Source of the DNA: Candidatus Rifleibacteriota bacterium
GTDB taxonomy: Bacteria; Muiribacteriota; Ozemobacteria; Ozemobacterales; Ozemobacteraceae
Assembly: GCA_015232575.1 (NCBI GenBank)
Contig: JADFZL010000015.1
Span: 62,001-126,000 of the forward strand
Reading direction: 5' to 3'
Length of the DNA stretch: 64,000 nucleotides
In this document: in pieces, positions 1-9,646 of the stretch
Numbering within the stretch: the stretch's first letter is position 1
Layout of the letters: the number at the start of each line of letters is the position of its first letter
The notes under the pieces: generated by a model
What the model saw: the letters and a program-made list of their open reading frames with translations, nothing else
What the model was told of the DNA's origin: nothing
The model's database searches: none
Position numbers and translations under genes: made by a program

Positions 1-1
1 T

Positions 2-1300
2 GCCAGGGGCGGAATGCTTGGATTTGTTGGCGCTGGAGGTCAGTCGCCATCGTGGGTTAAGGATGCAATTGAGCGCCTGCAGAAATCAATTCCTGATCTA
101 CCTTTTGGATTTAACCTTATTCACAGTCCTAACGAACCAGAACTTGAAGACATTCTCGCCTCAATGTATATAAATTCCGGTATTAAACTTATTGAGGCTT
201 CAGCGTTTCTTTCGATCACTCTTCCGCTTGTAAGATACAGAGTTCATGGAATTCACAGAACCGAAGATGGAAAAATTTCTACGCCGAATCGAATAATCGC
301 CAAAATTTCAAGGTTTGAAGTTGCTGCAAAATTCTATGCGCCGCCTCCTGAAAAGATGCTGAAGGAGCTTGTTAACCGCAGAGAAATTACTGTTGAACAG
401 GCTGAACTCGCCAGCAAAATTCCAATGGCTCAGGATGTGACAGCAGAAGCAGATTCTGGCGGACATACAGATAATCGTCCGGCTTTATGCCTTTTTCCGA
501 CTATTTCGGCTATGAAAGATCGTTTGAGTGCACAGCATAATTATTCTGTTCCATTGCGTTGTGGTATAGCAGGCGGATTATCAACTCCACATTCTGTTGC
601 TGCCGCTTTCTCAATGGGAGCTGCTTACATAATGACCGGATCAGTAAATCAGGCATGCGTGGAATCGGGCACTTCACAAACAGTGAGAGAAATGCTTACT
701 GCTGTCGAACAGGCTGACGTTTGTATGGCGCCTGCCGGGGACATGTTTGAAATGGGAGCAAATGTGCAGGTTCTGAAGCGCGGAACAATGTTTCCCATGC
801 GCGCCCAGAAATTGTATGACCTCTATAAACGAAACGATTCATTAGACGCTATTTCAGAAAGCGACAGACAGAATCTTGAAAAAAGTGTTTTTAAAACGAC
901 TTTAAATGAAGTCTGGAATAACACACGAAATTTCTTCTTGAAGAGAGATCCGGCGCAGGTTGAACGTGCCGAACGTGATCCAAAGCATAAAATGGCACTG
1001 GTTTTCAGATGGTATCTGGGTTTGTCTCCGAAATGGGCGATAGAAGGAAACTCCGAACGGAAGATAGATTATCAGATATGGTGCGGACCTGCAATGGGTG
1101 CTTTCAATGAGTGGGCAAAGGGAAGCCATTTTGAAAAGGTTGTGAATCGGAAAGTCGCTGAAGTTGCTTTGAACCTGTTGTTTGGTGGCGCGGTAACACT
1201 TCGTTCACAGGCGCTTAAATATCAGGGAATTGAGCCGGCAAATATTACCATGGATTATCGTCCTTTGATGCAACAGGAAATTGAGCGTTATCACAGATAA
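2..1300 (+). CDS. pfaD: PfaD-type enoyl reductase of the Pfa synthase (5' end outside window)
   Basis: Flavin-dependent 2-nitropropane-dioxygenase-like enoyl reductase that acts in trans on acyl chains of polyunsaturated fatty acid/polyketide synthases. The reading frame is open from base 2, and the first residues (ARGG then MLGFVGAGG) match the internal glycine-rich PfaD motif, so the true start lies upstream; about 433 C-terminal residues of a family usually near 540 are present. Further family marks are the phosphate-binding stretch GIAGGLSTPHSVAAAFSMGA, the TGSVNQACVESGTS segment, and a C-terminal part with KWAIEGNSERKIDYQIWCGP. It is the first visible gene of a plus-strand pfa-ole locus; in myxobacterial pfa operons the ER gene likewise comes first. 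The stop codon sits inside a perfect 14-bp inverted repeat (1290-1320). Family assignment is firm; substrate is inferred from context. Confidence 0.95.
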   Translation, partial: ARGGMLGFVGAGGQSPSWVKDAIERLQKSIPDLPFGFNLIHSPNEPELEDILASMYINSGIKLIEASAFLSITLPLVRYRVHGIHRTEDGKISTPNRIIAKISRFEVAAKFYAPPPEKMLKELVNRREITVEQAELASKIPMAQDVTAEADSGGHTDNRPALCLFPTISAMKDRLSAQHNYSVPLRCGIAGGLSTPHSVAAAFSMGAAYIMTGSVNQACVESGTSQTVREMLTAVEQADVCMAPAGDMFEMGANVQVLKRGTMFPMRAQKLYDLYKRNDSLDAISESDRQNLEKSVFKTTLNEVWNNTRNFFLKRDPAQVERAERDPKHKMALVFRWYLGLSPKWAIEGNSERKIDYQIWCGPAMGAFNEWAKGSHFEKVVNRKVAEVALNLLFGGAVTLRSQALKYQGIEPANITMDYRPLMQQEIERYHR

Positions 1301-1320
1301 AGAGCCTCTTTATCTGTGAT
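1290..1320 (+). terminator. Perfect 14-bp hairpin over the pfaD stop codon
   Basis: ATCACAGATAAAGA (1290-1303) and TCTTTATCTGTGAT (1307-1320) are exact inverted repeats with a 3-nt loop; the pfaD stop TAA lies in the left arm. No T-run follows, so it may be an mRNA-stabilising 3' hairpin or a partial terminator rather than a strong intrinsic terminator. Confidence 0.5.
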
Positions 1321-1388
1321 GGCAGCAGTTCCTTTGTACAAATAAACTTAATATCGTGTCAAATTAGCGTGTTGATTTTGAGGTAAGC

Positions 1389-1453
1389 TGTCATCTCGAA
1401 CGAATGTGAGAGATCTGATTTAAGTGAGATTTCTCCCTTCGGACGAAATGACA
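1389..1453. repeat. 65-bp imperfect palindromic repeat, copy 1
   Basis: Starts TGTCATCTCGAACGAATG and ends CTTCGGACGAAATGACA; the two ends are imperfect inverted repeats of each other. An almost identical 65-bp copy lies at 19323-19387, and shorter or decayed copies at 22941-22987 and 28302-28330. The rest of the 379-bp gap 1301-1679 shows no gene. Confidence 0.8.
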
Positions 1454-1679
1454 TCACCAATCGAAGCCGAAGTTAGCCTGATCTTAGCCTAATAGGTCAG
1501 ATGACTGCTTGAGCAGAAAAGTGTTTGTCGCTGTTAAAAGGGTTTTTCAGTCGTCGGTTTTCTGGCATACATTTAAAAAATGACCTTTTCGGCCTGGGTC
1601 TGGCCTGCGGTTTACCTTGAATTATTGAGAAGATGCATACTGATAATAAAAAGACCCTGATTGCTGGGCAGAAAGAAAT

Positions 1680-2456
1680 ATGGTTTCTCATTCACCATTT
1701 GCAGCACTTAATTTCGGCGAAGACAATTCTTTAAAAAAGCTGAAATCCTTTGAAGAAGGCAATCGCCTGGATATATGGTGCATCAGGGGCATACCGAAGT
1801 CTGAAATTGCCAGGTGCATGAAGTATTTGACGGATGACGAGAAAAAGCGTTCAGAAAGATTTCTTATTCCGGAATTGTCTGAACAGTTCGTTTTTATTCG
1901 GGCATTTCAGAAAAATTTGTTTTCTGCTTATCTGAATTGCGATGTATCTGAATTGTCTTTGCATCTTGATTCAGATGGAAAACCACGATTGTTTTTGCAC
2001 GGCAGCGAAGCTCTCAGGTTCAATCTGACACATTCGGGTAATTTTTTTTGCATCGCGGTATCGAAAAAATATGATATAGGGGTTGATATCGAACATCTGA
2101 ATCGAAAGACAGATTTTTCTTCAATAATAAAAAGATATTATTCGGCAAAAGAATATTGCGAATGGTTGAAACTTCCTGATGAAAGCAAACGAGAGGCTTT
2201 TTTCAGGTCATGGACCAGAAAAGAAGCCTATTTGAAGGGAATTGGAATTGGTCTGAGAGGCTTGAATACTGTGGAAGTTTCATTCGACACCGCCATCGAC
2301 AGAAAGGTTGCAGAAGATCTTCAGAATCCAGCGGAAGCTGACTGCTGGAATTTCCATGAATTTTGTCTTTTACCTGCTGTGATAGGAAATTGTGCCATCA
2401 GATCTACCAATGATGTGATTTCCATGAATTTAATACATCGTGATTTTTCTAATTAA
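1680..2456 (+). CDS. pfaE: Sfp-type 4'-phosphopantetheinyl transferase (PfaE-like)
   Basis: Transfers the phosphopantetheine arm of CoA to the ACP serines of the synthase next door. The 258-residue length fits Sfp/PfaE enzymes. The Mg-binding motif GVDIE (Asp136, Glu138) and the second motif WTRKEA (Trp178, Lys181, Glu182) are intact, and FNLTHSGN precedes them as in the family. The ATG at 1680 follows an AGAAAG Shine-Dalgarno-like stretch. It sits between the ER gene and the ACP-bearing pfaA gene, so PfaA is the obvious target. In Shewanella-type loci pfaE is often unlinked; here it is inside the cluster. Function of the fold is firm; the target is inferred. Confidence 0.92.
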   Translation: MVSHSPFAALNFGEDNSLKKLKSFEEGNRLDIWCIRGIPKSEIARCMKYLTDDEKKRSERFLIPELSEQFVFIRAFQKNLFSAYLNCDVSELSLHLDSDGKPRLFLHGSEALRFNLTHSGNFFCIAVSKKYDIGVDIEHLNRKTDFSSIIKRYYSAKEYCEWLKLPDESKREAFFRSWTRKEAYLKGIGIGLRGLNTVEVSFDTAIDRKVAEDLQNPAEADCWNFHEFCLLPAVIGNCAIRSTNDVISMNLIHRDFSN

Positions 2457-2526
2457 ATAGTATAGGAATTTATATTTTAGTTATGCATGTTTCCGAAAAT
2501 AATAAAATGAATTCATTCAGTCTCGT

Positions 2527-2607
2527 AATCTTTCAGATCTTATCTTTAAATCTTAATCTGCGTAATCTGTGAAATCTGCGGATAGCTTTTGTCTTTTATC
2601 TTGAATT
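2527..2607 (-). repeat. Composite GCAGATTACGCAGATT-type repeat, copy 1 (degenerate)
   Basis: Read on the plus strand it holds AATCTGCGTAATCTGTGAAA, then CTGCGG and a pyrimidine-rich tail (TTTTGTCTTTTATCTTG). It is the inverse orientation of the copies at 19205-19290 and 50574-50685. The remainder of the 383-bp gap before pfaA holds only the candidate promoter. Confidence 0.55.
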
Positions 2608-2769
2608 CGTATCATCGGCGAGGTTTTTTTTAACTGTTGATTATTGAAAAGATATCAAATTTTTGTTGATTGAGGGATTTTTTTATGCTCTGAAAGCTGA
2701 TCACAGAACAACATGAGAAACTCTGTGAAAAAAAATCTTTTCGAAATTAGTAAAAAAGTGTTATTATAA

Positions 2770-2796
2770 TTGCCATTCTTTTTTTGATGATATAAT
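2770..2796 (+). promoter_or_regulatory. Candidate pfaA promoter
   Basis: TTGCCA at 2770-2775 and TATAAT at 2791-2796, 15 bp apart (short of the ideal 17), 44 bp ahead of the pfaA start. A second TATAAT lies at 2765-2770 without a clear -35. The call is by consensus only. Confidence 0.35.
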
Positions 2797-2839
2797 CTGT
2801 TAGCAAACGTAAAATAAGTATGACAGGGAAAGTACTGTA

Positions 2840-5800
2840 ATGATAAAGAGCGATTCCAGAAACAAGGCTGACAACACTTCGGCTCAGAATGAGCCGATTG
2901 CAATTATCGGAATGAGCTGTCTTTTTCCGAAAGCTCAGAGTTTGGGTGAATACTGGTCGAATATCAAAAACAGGGTTGATGCAATAACAGATGTTCCATC
3001 AACACACTGGAAAGTTGATGATTACTATTCTTCAGACCAGAAAAAACCAGATTACACCTATTGCAGGAGAGGCGGCTTCCTTTCGCCTGAGAAGTTTGAT
3101 CCTTCTGAATTTGGAATTTCTCCAGCGACTCTTGAAGCAATTGATACTTCTCAATTACTTGGACTTGTTGTTGCACATGGCGCTCTTTCTGATGCCGGGT
3201 ACGGTGTCGCGAAAAAATTTGACCGGGATCGCGTTGGTGTAGTACTTGGACTAACCGGAACTCTCGAACTTGCTATTCCGCTTGGTGCACGTCTTGGCCA
3301 CCCAATCTGGCGCCGTGCTCTTTCCCAGGCCGGAGTAGAAGATAAAATTGCAGATGAAGTTGTAAAAAATATTGGAAACGCTTATGTCTCATGGCAGGAA
3401 AACTCTTTTCCCGGACTTCTGGGCAATGTAGCTGCAGGAAGAATCGCTAACAGACTCGATCTTGGCGGAACCAACTGTGTTGTCGATGCTGCGTGTGCCA
3501 GTTCGCTGACCGCCATTCACATGGCAAGCATGGAGCTTGAAACCGGCAGAGCCGACATGATGATAACCGGCGGAGTTGACACGTTCAATGATATTTTCAT
3601 GTACATGTGTTTCAGCAAAACTCCGGCTCTTTCGCCCACACACGACGCCAGACCGTTCAGCGCTGATTCAGATGGTACAATTCTTGGTGAAGGCATTGGC
3701 ATGCTTGTACTCAAACGTTTGAAAAAAGCCGAAGAAGATGGCGATAAAATATATGCCGTTATCAAAGGAATTGGAACGTCAAGCGATGGAAAAGGGAAAG
3801 CGATCTATGCTCCAGACGCCGATGGACAGGCAAAAGCTCTGAAGCGTGCTTATGCTAAAGCAGGTGCTGATCCAAGAACTATCGAGATGATCGAAGCACA
3901 CGGCACTGGTACAAAAGTGGGTGATGTAATAGAAATTTCTGCATTAAACCAGGTTTTTCCGAAAGCCGAGAACGGCGTTCCCTGGTGCGGTGTAGGTTCA
4001 GTAAAATCGATGATTGGTCATACCAAGGCTGCTGCCGGTTCAGCAGGTCTGATAAAGGTTGCCATGGCTCTGCACAATAAAGTGCTTCCACCAACAATAA
4101 AAATTTCAAAACCTGCTGCACCATTTGAAGAAAAAGATTCACCATTCTACCTTCTGACCGATAAACGTCCGTGGTTTTCACAGCCCACGCACCCGAGAAG
4201 AGCTGGCGGAAGCTCTTTTGGATTTGGCGGAAGCAATTTCCATCTGGTGGTCGAAGAATATTCAAAAGAAAAGAGTTCCCCCGACTGGGATTCAAATATT
4301 CACCTTTTTGCAGTTTCTGGTACAAACACCGGAGAATTAAAGAAGAAACTTGTTGCTCTGAAAGGGCTCACTTCAAAAACTGATATTCTTCTGAACTCGC
4401 ACAAAACATGCAGCTCATTCTCTGCATCACATTCGCACAGATTGTGCTTTGCAGTAGATTTAAACAAATCTTCAGTTGATAAGTATATTGAACTGGCTTT
4501 AACTCAGCTTGAAAAATCAGGCGAAAACAGCTTTGTCCTTCCGGAAGGAGTGTTTTTCTCAAGCTCTGCACCGACAGGCAAGACTGCTATTATTTTTTCA
4601 GGTCAGGGCTCTCAATACATTGAAATGGGCAGAGACATGGCCTGTTCTTTTCCAGAGATGTTCAACTCCTTTTCAGATGCCAACTCAGTGTTATCAGATG
4701 ACCTTGGAAAAGTGCGTCTGACTGACTATGTGTTTCCGACTTTTACTTTTGATAAAGAATTGAAAAGCACTCGCGAAAAGGAACTTACCAGTACGAGTAT
4801 TGCCCAGCCAGCTCTTGGGGCTTTCCAGATGGGCATGTTCGGACTTCTTGAAAACTTCGGATTTGCCTTTGATATGGCAGCCGGACATTCTTTTGGTGAG
4901 TTGTCTGCTTTGTGTGCAGCTGGAGTTTTCTCACCGTCAGATTTAACAGGAATTGCCCGAATTCGAGGTCTGGCAATGTCAGCCGACCAGAAGCAGAAAG
5001 GTGGAATGATTGCTGTAGCAGAGGGTTCCGCCCAGATAGAAAAACTTCTTAAAGAGGGAAATATTGATCTGAAGTGTGCCAACTATAATTCACCTGTGCA
5101 GACGGTTCTTTCGGGAAAATATGATGAAGTTCTCAAGGCAGCAAAATTTTTCGAAAGCAAGTCTGTGAGAGCAACAGTGTTGAATGTTTCTGGTGCTTTT
5201 CATACCGATATGCTTTCAGAAGCTTCACAACAGTTTAAAAGCAAAACCAGCAGCTTTGCATTCAGAAAACCTCGCTTTAAAGTCTTTTCCAACGTTTCAG
5301 GAAAAGCCCATTCGGATGATCCAGAGGCAATAAGAACGAGTCTCGTTGATCAGATTGTGAATCCAGTAAGATTTGTTGATATGATTGAAAATATGTATTC
5401 TGAAGGTGCCAGAATATTTATTGAATCTGGTCCTGGTACAAGAATAAGTGGTTTATTGAAAGCAATTCTAGGCAATAGACCTCATACGATTCTCAATTTT
5501 GACGCCTCTTCAGGAGCCAAAAACGGGATGTTTGATCTGGCAAAGCTTTTTGCCGCATATTCTTCACTTGGATTTGCTGTTAAACTTGAATCCTGGAATA
5601 ATGGCCTGGAAGCTTTGTTAAAGCCATCAGGCGCAGGAAAAAAACTTACATTTGATATTTGTGGTTCGAATTACCGCTCGCCAAAGGCAAATGTGTCTTC
5701 ACGACCAACTGAAATAAAAACTATAAAGAATGTTCAAGCTGAAAAGAAGATTAATTCAGCTGATATTCAGCCTCTGGCAAGAGGTCCGGAAAAAATTGAA

Positions 5801-8800
5801 ACAGCCAGAAGATTGGAAGTTGATGAAAGGTCCGTCATGAACAGAGATAATGAATCTATTCAGAAATCATTACCCGCAGGATTGTCCACTGGAAAATCAG
5901 ATTTTGCAAAGGAAGCGCTGAAGGCACTTCAGTCTCTTCAGCAGCAGACCGCGGAACTGCATTGTCGTTTCCTTGATGGACAGGAAGCTGCACAGAAATC
6001 CATGCAGAGCCTTATAGAAAAACATTTCGAACGGCAGTACACACCTGTTTCACATCGTGCAGTATCTTCATCTCCATCTGCTGCCGTTGTTGCTCCACGC
6101 AATGACTCTTTCACAGCTGTTCCTGCACGGCCTTCCGTGCCGACAGTTTCCGTGGAAACTCAGACTCGTCATGTTCAGAAAGTGATCCCGTCAGTCGCAC
6201 CATCTTTAAATACTGTGAGTGTAAGAGATGTTTTGTTTACCGCTGTAACAGAAAAGACCGGCTATCCGGCAGAAATGCTGAATCCTGATATGGATATGGA
6301 AGCTGATCTCGGCATAGATTCAATTAAACGTGTCGAAATAATGTCAGCAGTACAGGAAAAAATGCCTGATTTGCCAGCGATTCAGCCTGACCAGCTTGGA
6401 CGCTTCAGAACTTTGAACCAGATTATTTCTTATCTCGCAGGTTCCGAAAAACCGACTTCAAAAATAGCAGAGCCGTCTCATGAAGTTTCCCATAAAACTG
6501 ATGTAATGGACATTTTATTGACTGCAGTTTGTGAAAAGACCGGTTATCCTCGTGATATGTTGAATCCAGATATGGATATGGAAGCCGATCTCGGAATAGA
6601 TTCAATTAAAAGAGTTGAAATCATGTCAGCAGTACAGGAAAAAATGCCTGAATTACCAGCGATACAACCAGATCAACTCGGACGCTTCAAAACTTTGTCA
6701 CAGATAAACGCGTATTTATCTTCCGGATCATCTTCTTCGCAGCAGTCTTCTACAGAGCAACATTCTTTAAAGACAGCTCCAGAAGTCACAACTCAGAATT
6801 CTGTTCCTTCACCTGATGTTTTGGAATCGCTCCTGTCTTCTGTTTCCGAGAAGACTGGCTATCCGAAAGAAATGCTGAACCTTGACATGGACATGGAAGC
6901 AGATCTTGGAATCGATTCCATAAAAAGAGTTGAAATATTATCAGCCTTCCAGGAGAAGATGCCTCATTTACCGGTTATACAGCCGGGTGATCTCGGAAAA
7001 CTGAGAACTTTGAGACAGATACTTCAGAAACTAACTCCAACAGAAGAAAATGTTGAGAAGGTAGAAAAAAAAAACAGGGAAAAACCTGAATATCGGGATG
7101 TTCTGAAACGGCTTTCTGTGTCTGTGTCGCCCTTGATTGATGGCGGGCGATCAGAGGTGAAACCGCAACCCGGAACTAACGTACTGATAACAAACGATGG
7201 TACATCTCTTTCACAGGAACTTGTAAAAAAATACGTAAAAAAAGGTTTCAGAGCACGTCTTATTGGCTTTGATGAGCTTGACTGGCAGGCAAATGAGGAT
7301 GTTTCAGGCCTTGTGGTAGTTCTTCCGCGCATAACATCTGAAAATGCCTCCCTTCCATGGACCTCTGAAAACGAAAGTATTATCAAAGACTCTTTTCGGA
7401 TACTCAGACAATTTTCCGCGTCACTGATTGAACAGGCCGAAAAATCAGGAGCTTTCCTGACAATTGTTGAAAAATTTGACGGCTGTTTTGGTTTTTCCGA
7501 AAATGATTTAAACAATTGCCCTGTTTTCGGGTCCTTATCGGGGCTTGCGAAAACTGCGGCACGCGAATGGCCGAAAGTTAATGTTCGGGTATTTGACATC
7601 GCACAAGCATTAGATAACCATAAAAAGCTTCCTGATTATATTTGTACAGAAAGCCTGAAAAGAGGTCCTGATGAAACAGGACTGAATCTGAAATCAACCT
7701 CAAGAAGCGAAAAAATTGAAGCTTGCTATCTAAGTACCGGCAAAACTTCTTTTGCAACTGAATATCGCTCAGAGCCAATTTTAAATTCTGAAGATACCGT
7801 TATTGTTACAGGTGGCGCAAAAGGCGTTACTGCTTCGGTTGCGGTTGAAATTGCAGCGAAATATTCCTGCAAAATGATACTTCTCGGAAGAACCGACAGA
7901 ATCGAAGAGCCAGGGTGGCTTAAACCCTTCAGAACTGAAGAAGAAATGAAGAGCGCAATTTTTGCAAACTCAGCTCCGAAAAAGATGACTCCAAAAGAGC
8001 TTGAAAGCACCTTTGCCAGATATAAAGGCAACAGAGAAATTGCTGATACCATGAATGAAATAGAAAAAGCCGGCGGAAAAGCTTACTATTATTCGCTTGA
8101 TATAAGAGATAAAAATCGAACAGAGTCAATTTTAAAAGAAATCCAGAATGATCATGGCAAAGTGACGGGCTTAATTCATGGCGCCGGAGTATTGCGCGAT
8201 AAGGCAATAGTTGCCAAAACTCTGGATCAATTCGAAGATGTTTTCGGAACGAAGATTTCTGGTTTAAGAAATATCCTTGAGGCTCTTTCAACAGAATCTC
8301 TTAAAACGATGGTTTTCTTCTCGTCTTCTACTGCGAGATTTGGCCGCATTGGACAATCAGATTATTCGATGGCAAACGAAGCCCTGAATAAGATTGCCCA
8401 GTTTTATTCGAAGAAGTATCCAACGTTGAAAGTTGTTTCAGCAAACTGGGGACCATGGCAGGGTGGAATGGTGAACCCGGCTCTTGGTAAACTGTTTGCT
8501 TCAGAAGGAGTCGGCCTGATACCTTTGAAAGCTGGTGCCTGTTTTCTCGCCGATGAAATTAACTCGAAGTCAAAAGATGTTGAAGTTGTAATTCTTACCA
8601 GCGAATCTAAAACCGATGAAAATAATTATTATAGACCTGGCGAAAATGCTGATGAATCAACAGATACAGCAGGTGATCAATCACAATCAGAACCACAATC
8701 AGAACCACAATCTGAGACTGTAAAAGAAGTAGTTTCAAAAGTCCAATCATCTGCCGATGCTGACATTTCCCCACAAAAACGCATGCACCTTGGTTTAAAA

Positions 8801-9646
8801 AGAGTTCTGTCTGTTGACAGAGATTTTTATCTGTCTTCTCATCTTATAAACAATGAGCCGGTGCTTCCTGCAGCGCTTATGATAGAACTGATGGGACATG
8901 CTGCACTTCACGAAAACCCGGGTTTCATGTTTCACGGATTAAACGATTTCAGGGTAACTAAAGGAATTATTCTGGTTAAAAAAATTCCTCAGCAGATTTC
9001 TGTTTATACAACTCGGGTAAGAGGTTCTGAAAAGTTTCCGAAAGTCAGTTGTGAAATCAGAAGCGAAACTCCACGCGGTGAAATTGTTCATGCTGTGGCT
9101 GAAGTTATTCTTGCTGAAAAGCTTCCGTTGCCAGAAAAGCCAACCGTTTCCCCTGATCTCAAGTGGGTTTATCCAAAATCTGTCGAAGCTGCTTATTCTC
9201 AAATACTCTTTCACGGCAAGCATCTCATGGGAATAAAAAAAGTCAGAGGCTGGTCTTCTGATGGAATTGCTGCCAACGTGCTTACTTCACCTTCCACAGA
9301 TCAGTGGATGAACGAGCCATTCAGATCTACATGGGTTGCAGACCCGCTTTCGATTGATTGTGCATTTCAACTTATGATTCTCTGGACCTTCCAGGAATTC
9401 GGAATGCCGTCGCTTCCATGTTTTCTGGGAAGTTATAGACAGTACCGGCCGGCGTTTCCATCTTCCGGAGTGCGTGTAATGGCAAAAGCTAAAAAGTGTT
9501 CACAGAATACAGTTCGTGCTAATATTGAATTTGTAGATGAAACGGGTGCTCTGATTGCATCAATGATTGATTACGAGTGCGTAATGACTGCTTCATTGAT
9601 GGGACAATTCAGAGAGACGACGTCTGAGAAGACAGCAAATGCCTGA
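2840..9646 (+). CDS. pfaA: PfaA-type multidomain synthase: KS-AT-ACPx3-KR-DH
   Basis: Iterative type I synthase that builds polyunsaturated acyl chains. In order (2268 aa): ketosynthase about 15-470 with Cys219 (DAACASS), His354 (EAHGTGT) and His394 (GHTKAAAGS); acyltransferase about 578-870 with GHSFGE and Ser684; an acidic/Ser-rich linker with a predicted coiled coil near 1030-1065; three tandem ACPs, each with LGIDSIKRVEI, at Ser1161, Ser1255 and Ser1360; ketoreductase about 1653-1940 with TGGAKG at 1657-1662 and Tyr1842; and a C-terminal PKS-type dehydratase with SHLINNEPVLP (His2001) and DPLSIDCAFQ. Known PfaA proteins carry roughly 4-9 ACPs in marine gamma-proteobacteria, so three is low. 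A 12-bp DNA repeat encodes SEPQ units in the KR-DH linker. The stop overlaps the start of the next gene by 8 bp, so the two are probably translationally coupled. Confidence 0.96.
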   Translation: MIKSDSRNKADNTSAQNEPIAIIGMSCLFPKAQSLGEYWSNIKNRVDAITDVPSTHWKVDDYYSSDQKKPDYTYCRRGGFLSPEKFDPSEFGISPATLEAIDTSQLLGLVVAHGALSDAGYGVAKKFDRDRVGVVLGLTGTLELAIPLGARLGHPIWRRALSQAGVEDKIADEVVKNIGNAYVSWQENSFPGLLGNVAAGRIANRLDLGGTNCVVDAACASSLTAIHMASMELETGRADMMITGGVDTFNDIFMYMCFSKTPALSPTHDARPFSADSDGTILGEGIGMLVLKRLKKAEEDGDKIYAVIKGIGTSSDGKGKAIYAPDADGQAKALKRAYAKAGADPRTIEMIEAHGTGTKVGDVIEISALNQVFPKAENGVPWCGVGSVKSMIGHTKAAAGSAGLIKVAMALHNKVLPPTIKISKPAAPFEEKDSPFYLLTDKRPWFSQPTHPRRAGGSSFGFGGSNFHLVVEEYSKEKSSPDWDSNIHLFAVSGTNTGELKKKLVALKGLTSKTDILLNSHKTCSSFSASHSHRLCFAVDLNKSSVDKYIELALTQLEKSGENSFVLPEGVFFSSSAPTGKTAIIFSGQGSQYIEMGRDMACSFPEMFNSFSDANSVLSDDLGKVRLTDYVFPTFTFDKELKSTREKELTSTSIAQPALGAFQMGMFGLLENFGFAFDMAAGHSFGELSALCAAGVFSPSDLTGIARIRGLAMSADQKQKGGMIAVAEGSAQIEKLLKEGNIDLKCANYNSPVQTVLSGKYDEVLKAAKFFESKSVRATVLNVSGAFHTDMLSEASQQFKSKTSSFAFRKPRFKVFSNVSGKAHSDDPEAIRTSLVDQIVNPVRFVDMIENMYSEGARIFIESGPGTRISGLLKAILGNRPHTILNFDASSGAKNGMFDLAKLFAAYSSLGFAVKLESWNNGLEALLKPSGAGKKLTFDICGSNYRSPKANVSSRPTEIKTIKNVQAEKKINSADIQPLARGPEKIETARRLEVDERSVMNRDNESIQKSLPAGLSTGKSDFAKEALKALQSLQQQTAELHCRFLDGQEAAQKSMQSLIEKHFERQYTPVSHRAVSSSPSAAVVAPRNDSFTAVPARPSVPTVSVETQTRHVQKVIPSVAPSLNTVSVRDVLFTAVTEKTGYPAEMLNPDMDMEADLGIDSIKRVEIMSAVQEKMPDLPAIQPDQLGRFRTLNQIISYLAGSEKPTSKIAEPSHEVSHKTDVMDILLTAVCEKTGYPRDMLNPDMDMEADLGIDSIKRVEIMSAVQEKMPELPAIQPDQLGRFKTLSQINAYLSSGSSSSQQSSTEQHSLKTAPEVTTQNSVPSPDVLESLLSSVSEKTGYPKEMLNLDMDMEADLGIDSIKRVEILSAFQEKMPHLPVIQPGDLGKLRTLRQILQKLTPTEENVEKVEKKNREKPEYRDVLKRLSVSVSPLIDGGRSEVKPQPGTNVLITNDGTSLSQELVKKYVKKGFRARLIGFDELDWQANEDVSGLVVVLPRITSENASLPWTSENESIIKDSFRILRQFSASLIEQAEKSGAFLTIVEKFDGCFGFSENDLNNCPVFGSLSGLAKTAAREWPKVNVRVFDIAQALDNHKKLPDYICTESLKRGPDETGLNLKSTSRSEKIEACYLSTGKTSFATEYRSEPILNSEDTVIVTGGAKGVTASVAVEIAAKYSCKMILLGRTDRIEEPGWLKPFRTEEEMKSAIFANSAPKKMTPKELESTFARYKGNREIADTMNEIEKAGGKAYYYSLDIRDKNRTESILKEIQNDHGKVTGLIHGAGVLRDKAIVAKTLDQFEDVFGTKISGLRNILEALSTESLKTMVFFSSSTARFGRIGQSDYSMANEALNKIAQFYSKKYPTLKVVSANWGPWQGGMVNPALGKLFASEGVGLIPLKAGACFLADEINSKSKDVEVVILTSESKTDENNYYRPGENADESTDTAGDQSQSEPQSEPQSETVKEVVSKVQSSADADISPQKRMHLGLKRVLSVDRDFYLSSHLINNEPVLPAALMIELMGHAALHENPGFMFHGLNDFRVTKGIILVKKIPQQISVYTTRVRGSEKFPKVSCEIRSETPRGEIVHAVAEVILAEKLPLPEKPTVSPDLKWVYPKSVEAAYSQILFHGKHLMGIKKVRGWSSDGIAANVLTSPSTDQWMNEPFRSTWVADPLSIDCAFQLMILWTFQEFGMPSLPCFLGSYRQYRPAFPSSGVRVMAKAKKCSQNTVRANIEFVDETGALIASMIDYECVMTASLMGQFRETTSEKTANA

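Noticed and set aside
7024..7599. 191-codon minus-strand frame within pfaA
   Set aside because: Shadow of the pfaA reading frame; no start signal and Ser/Phe-rich composition typical of antisense frames here.
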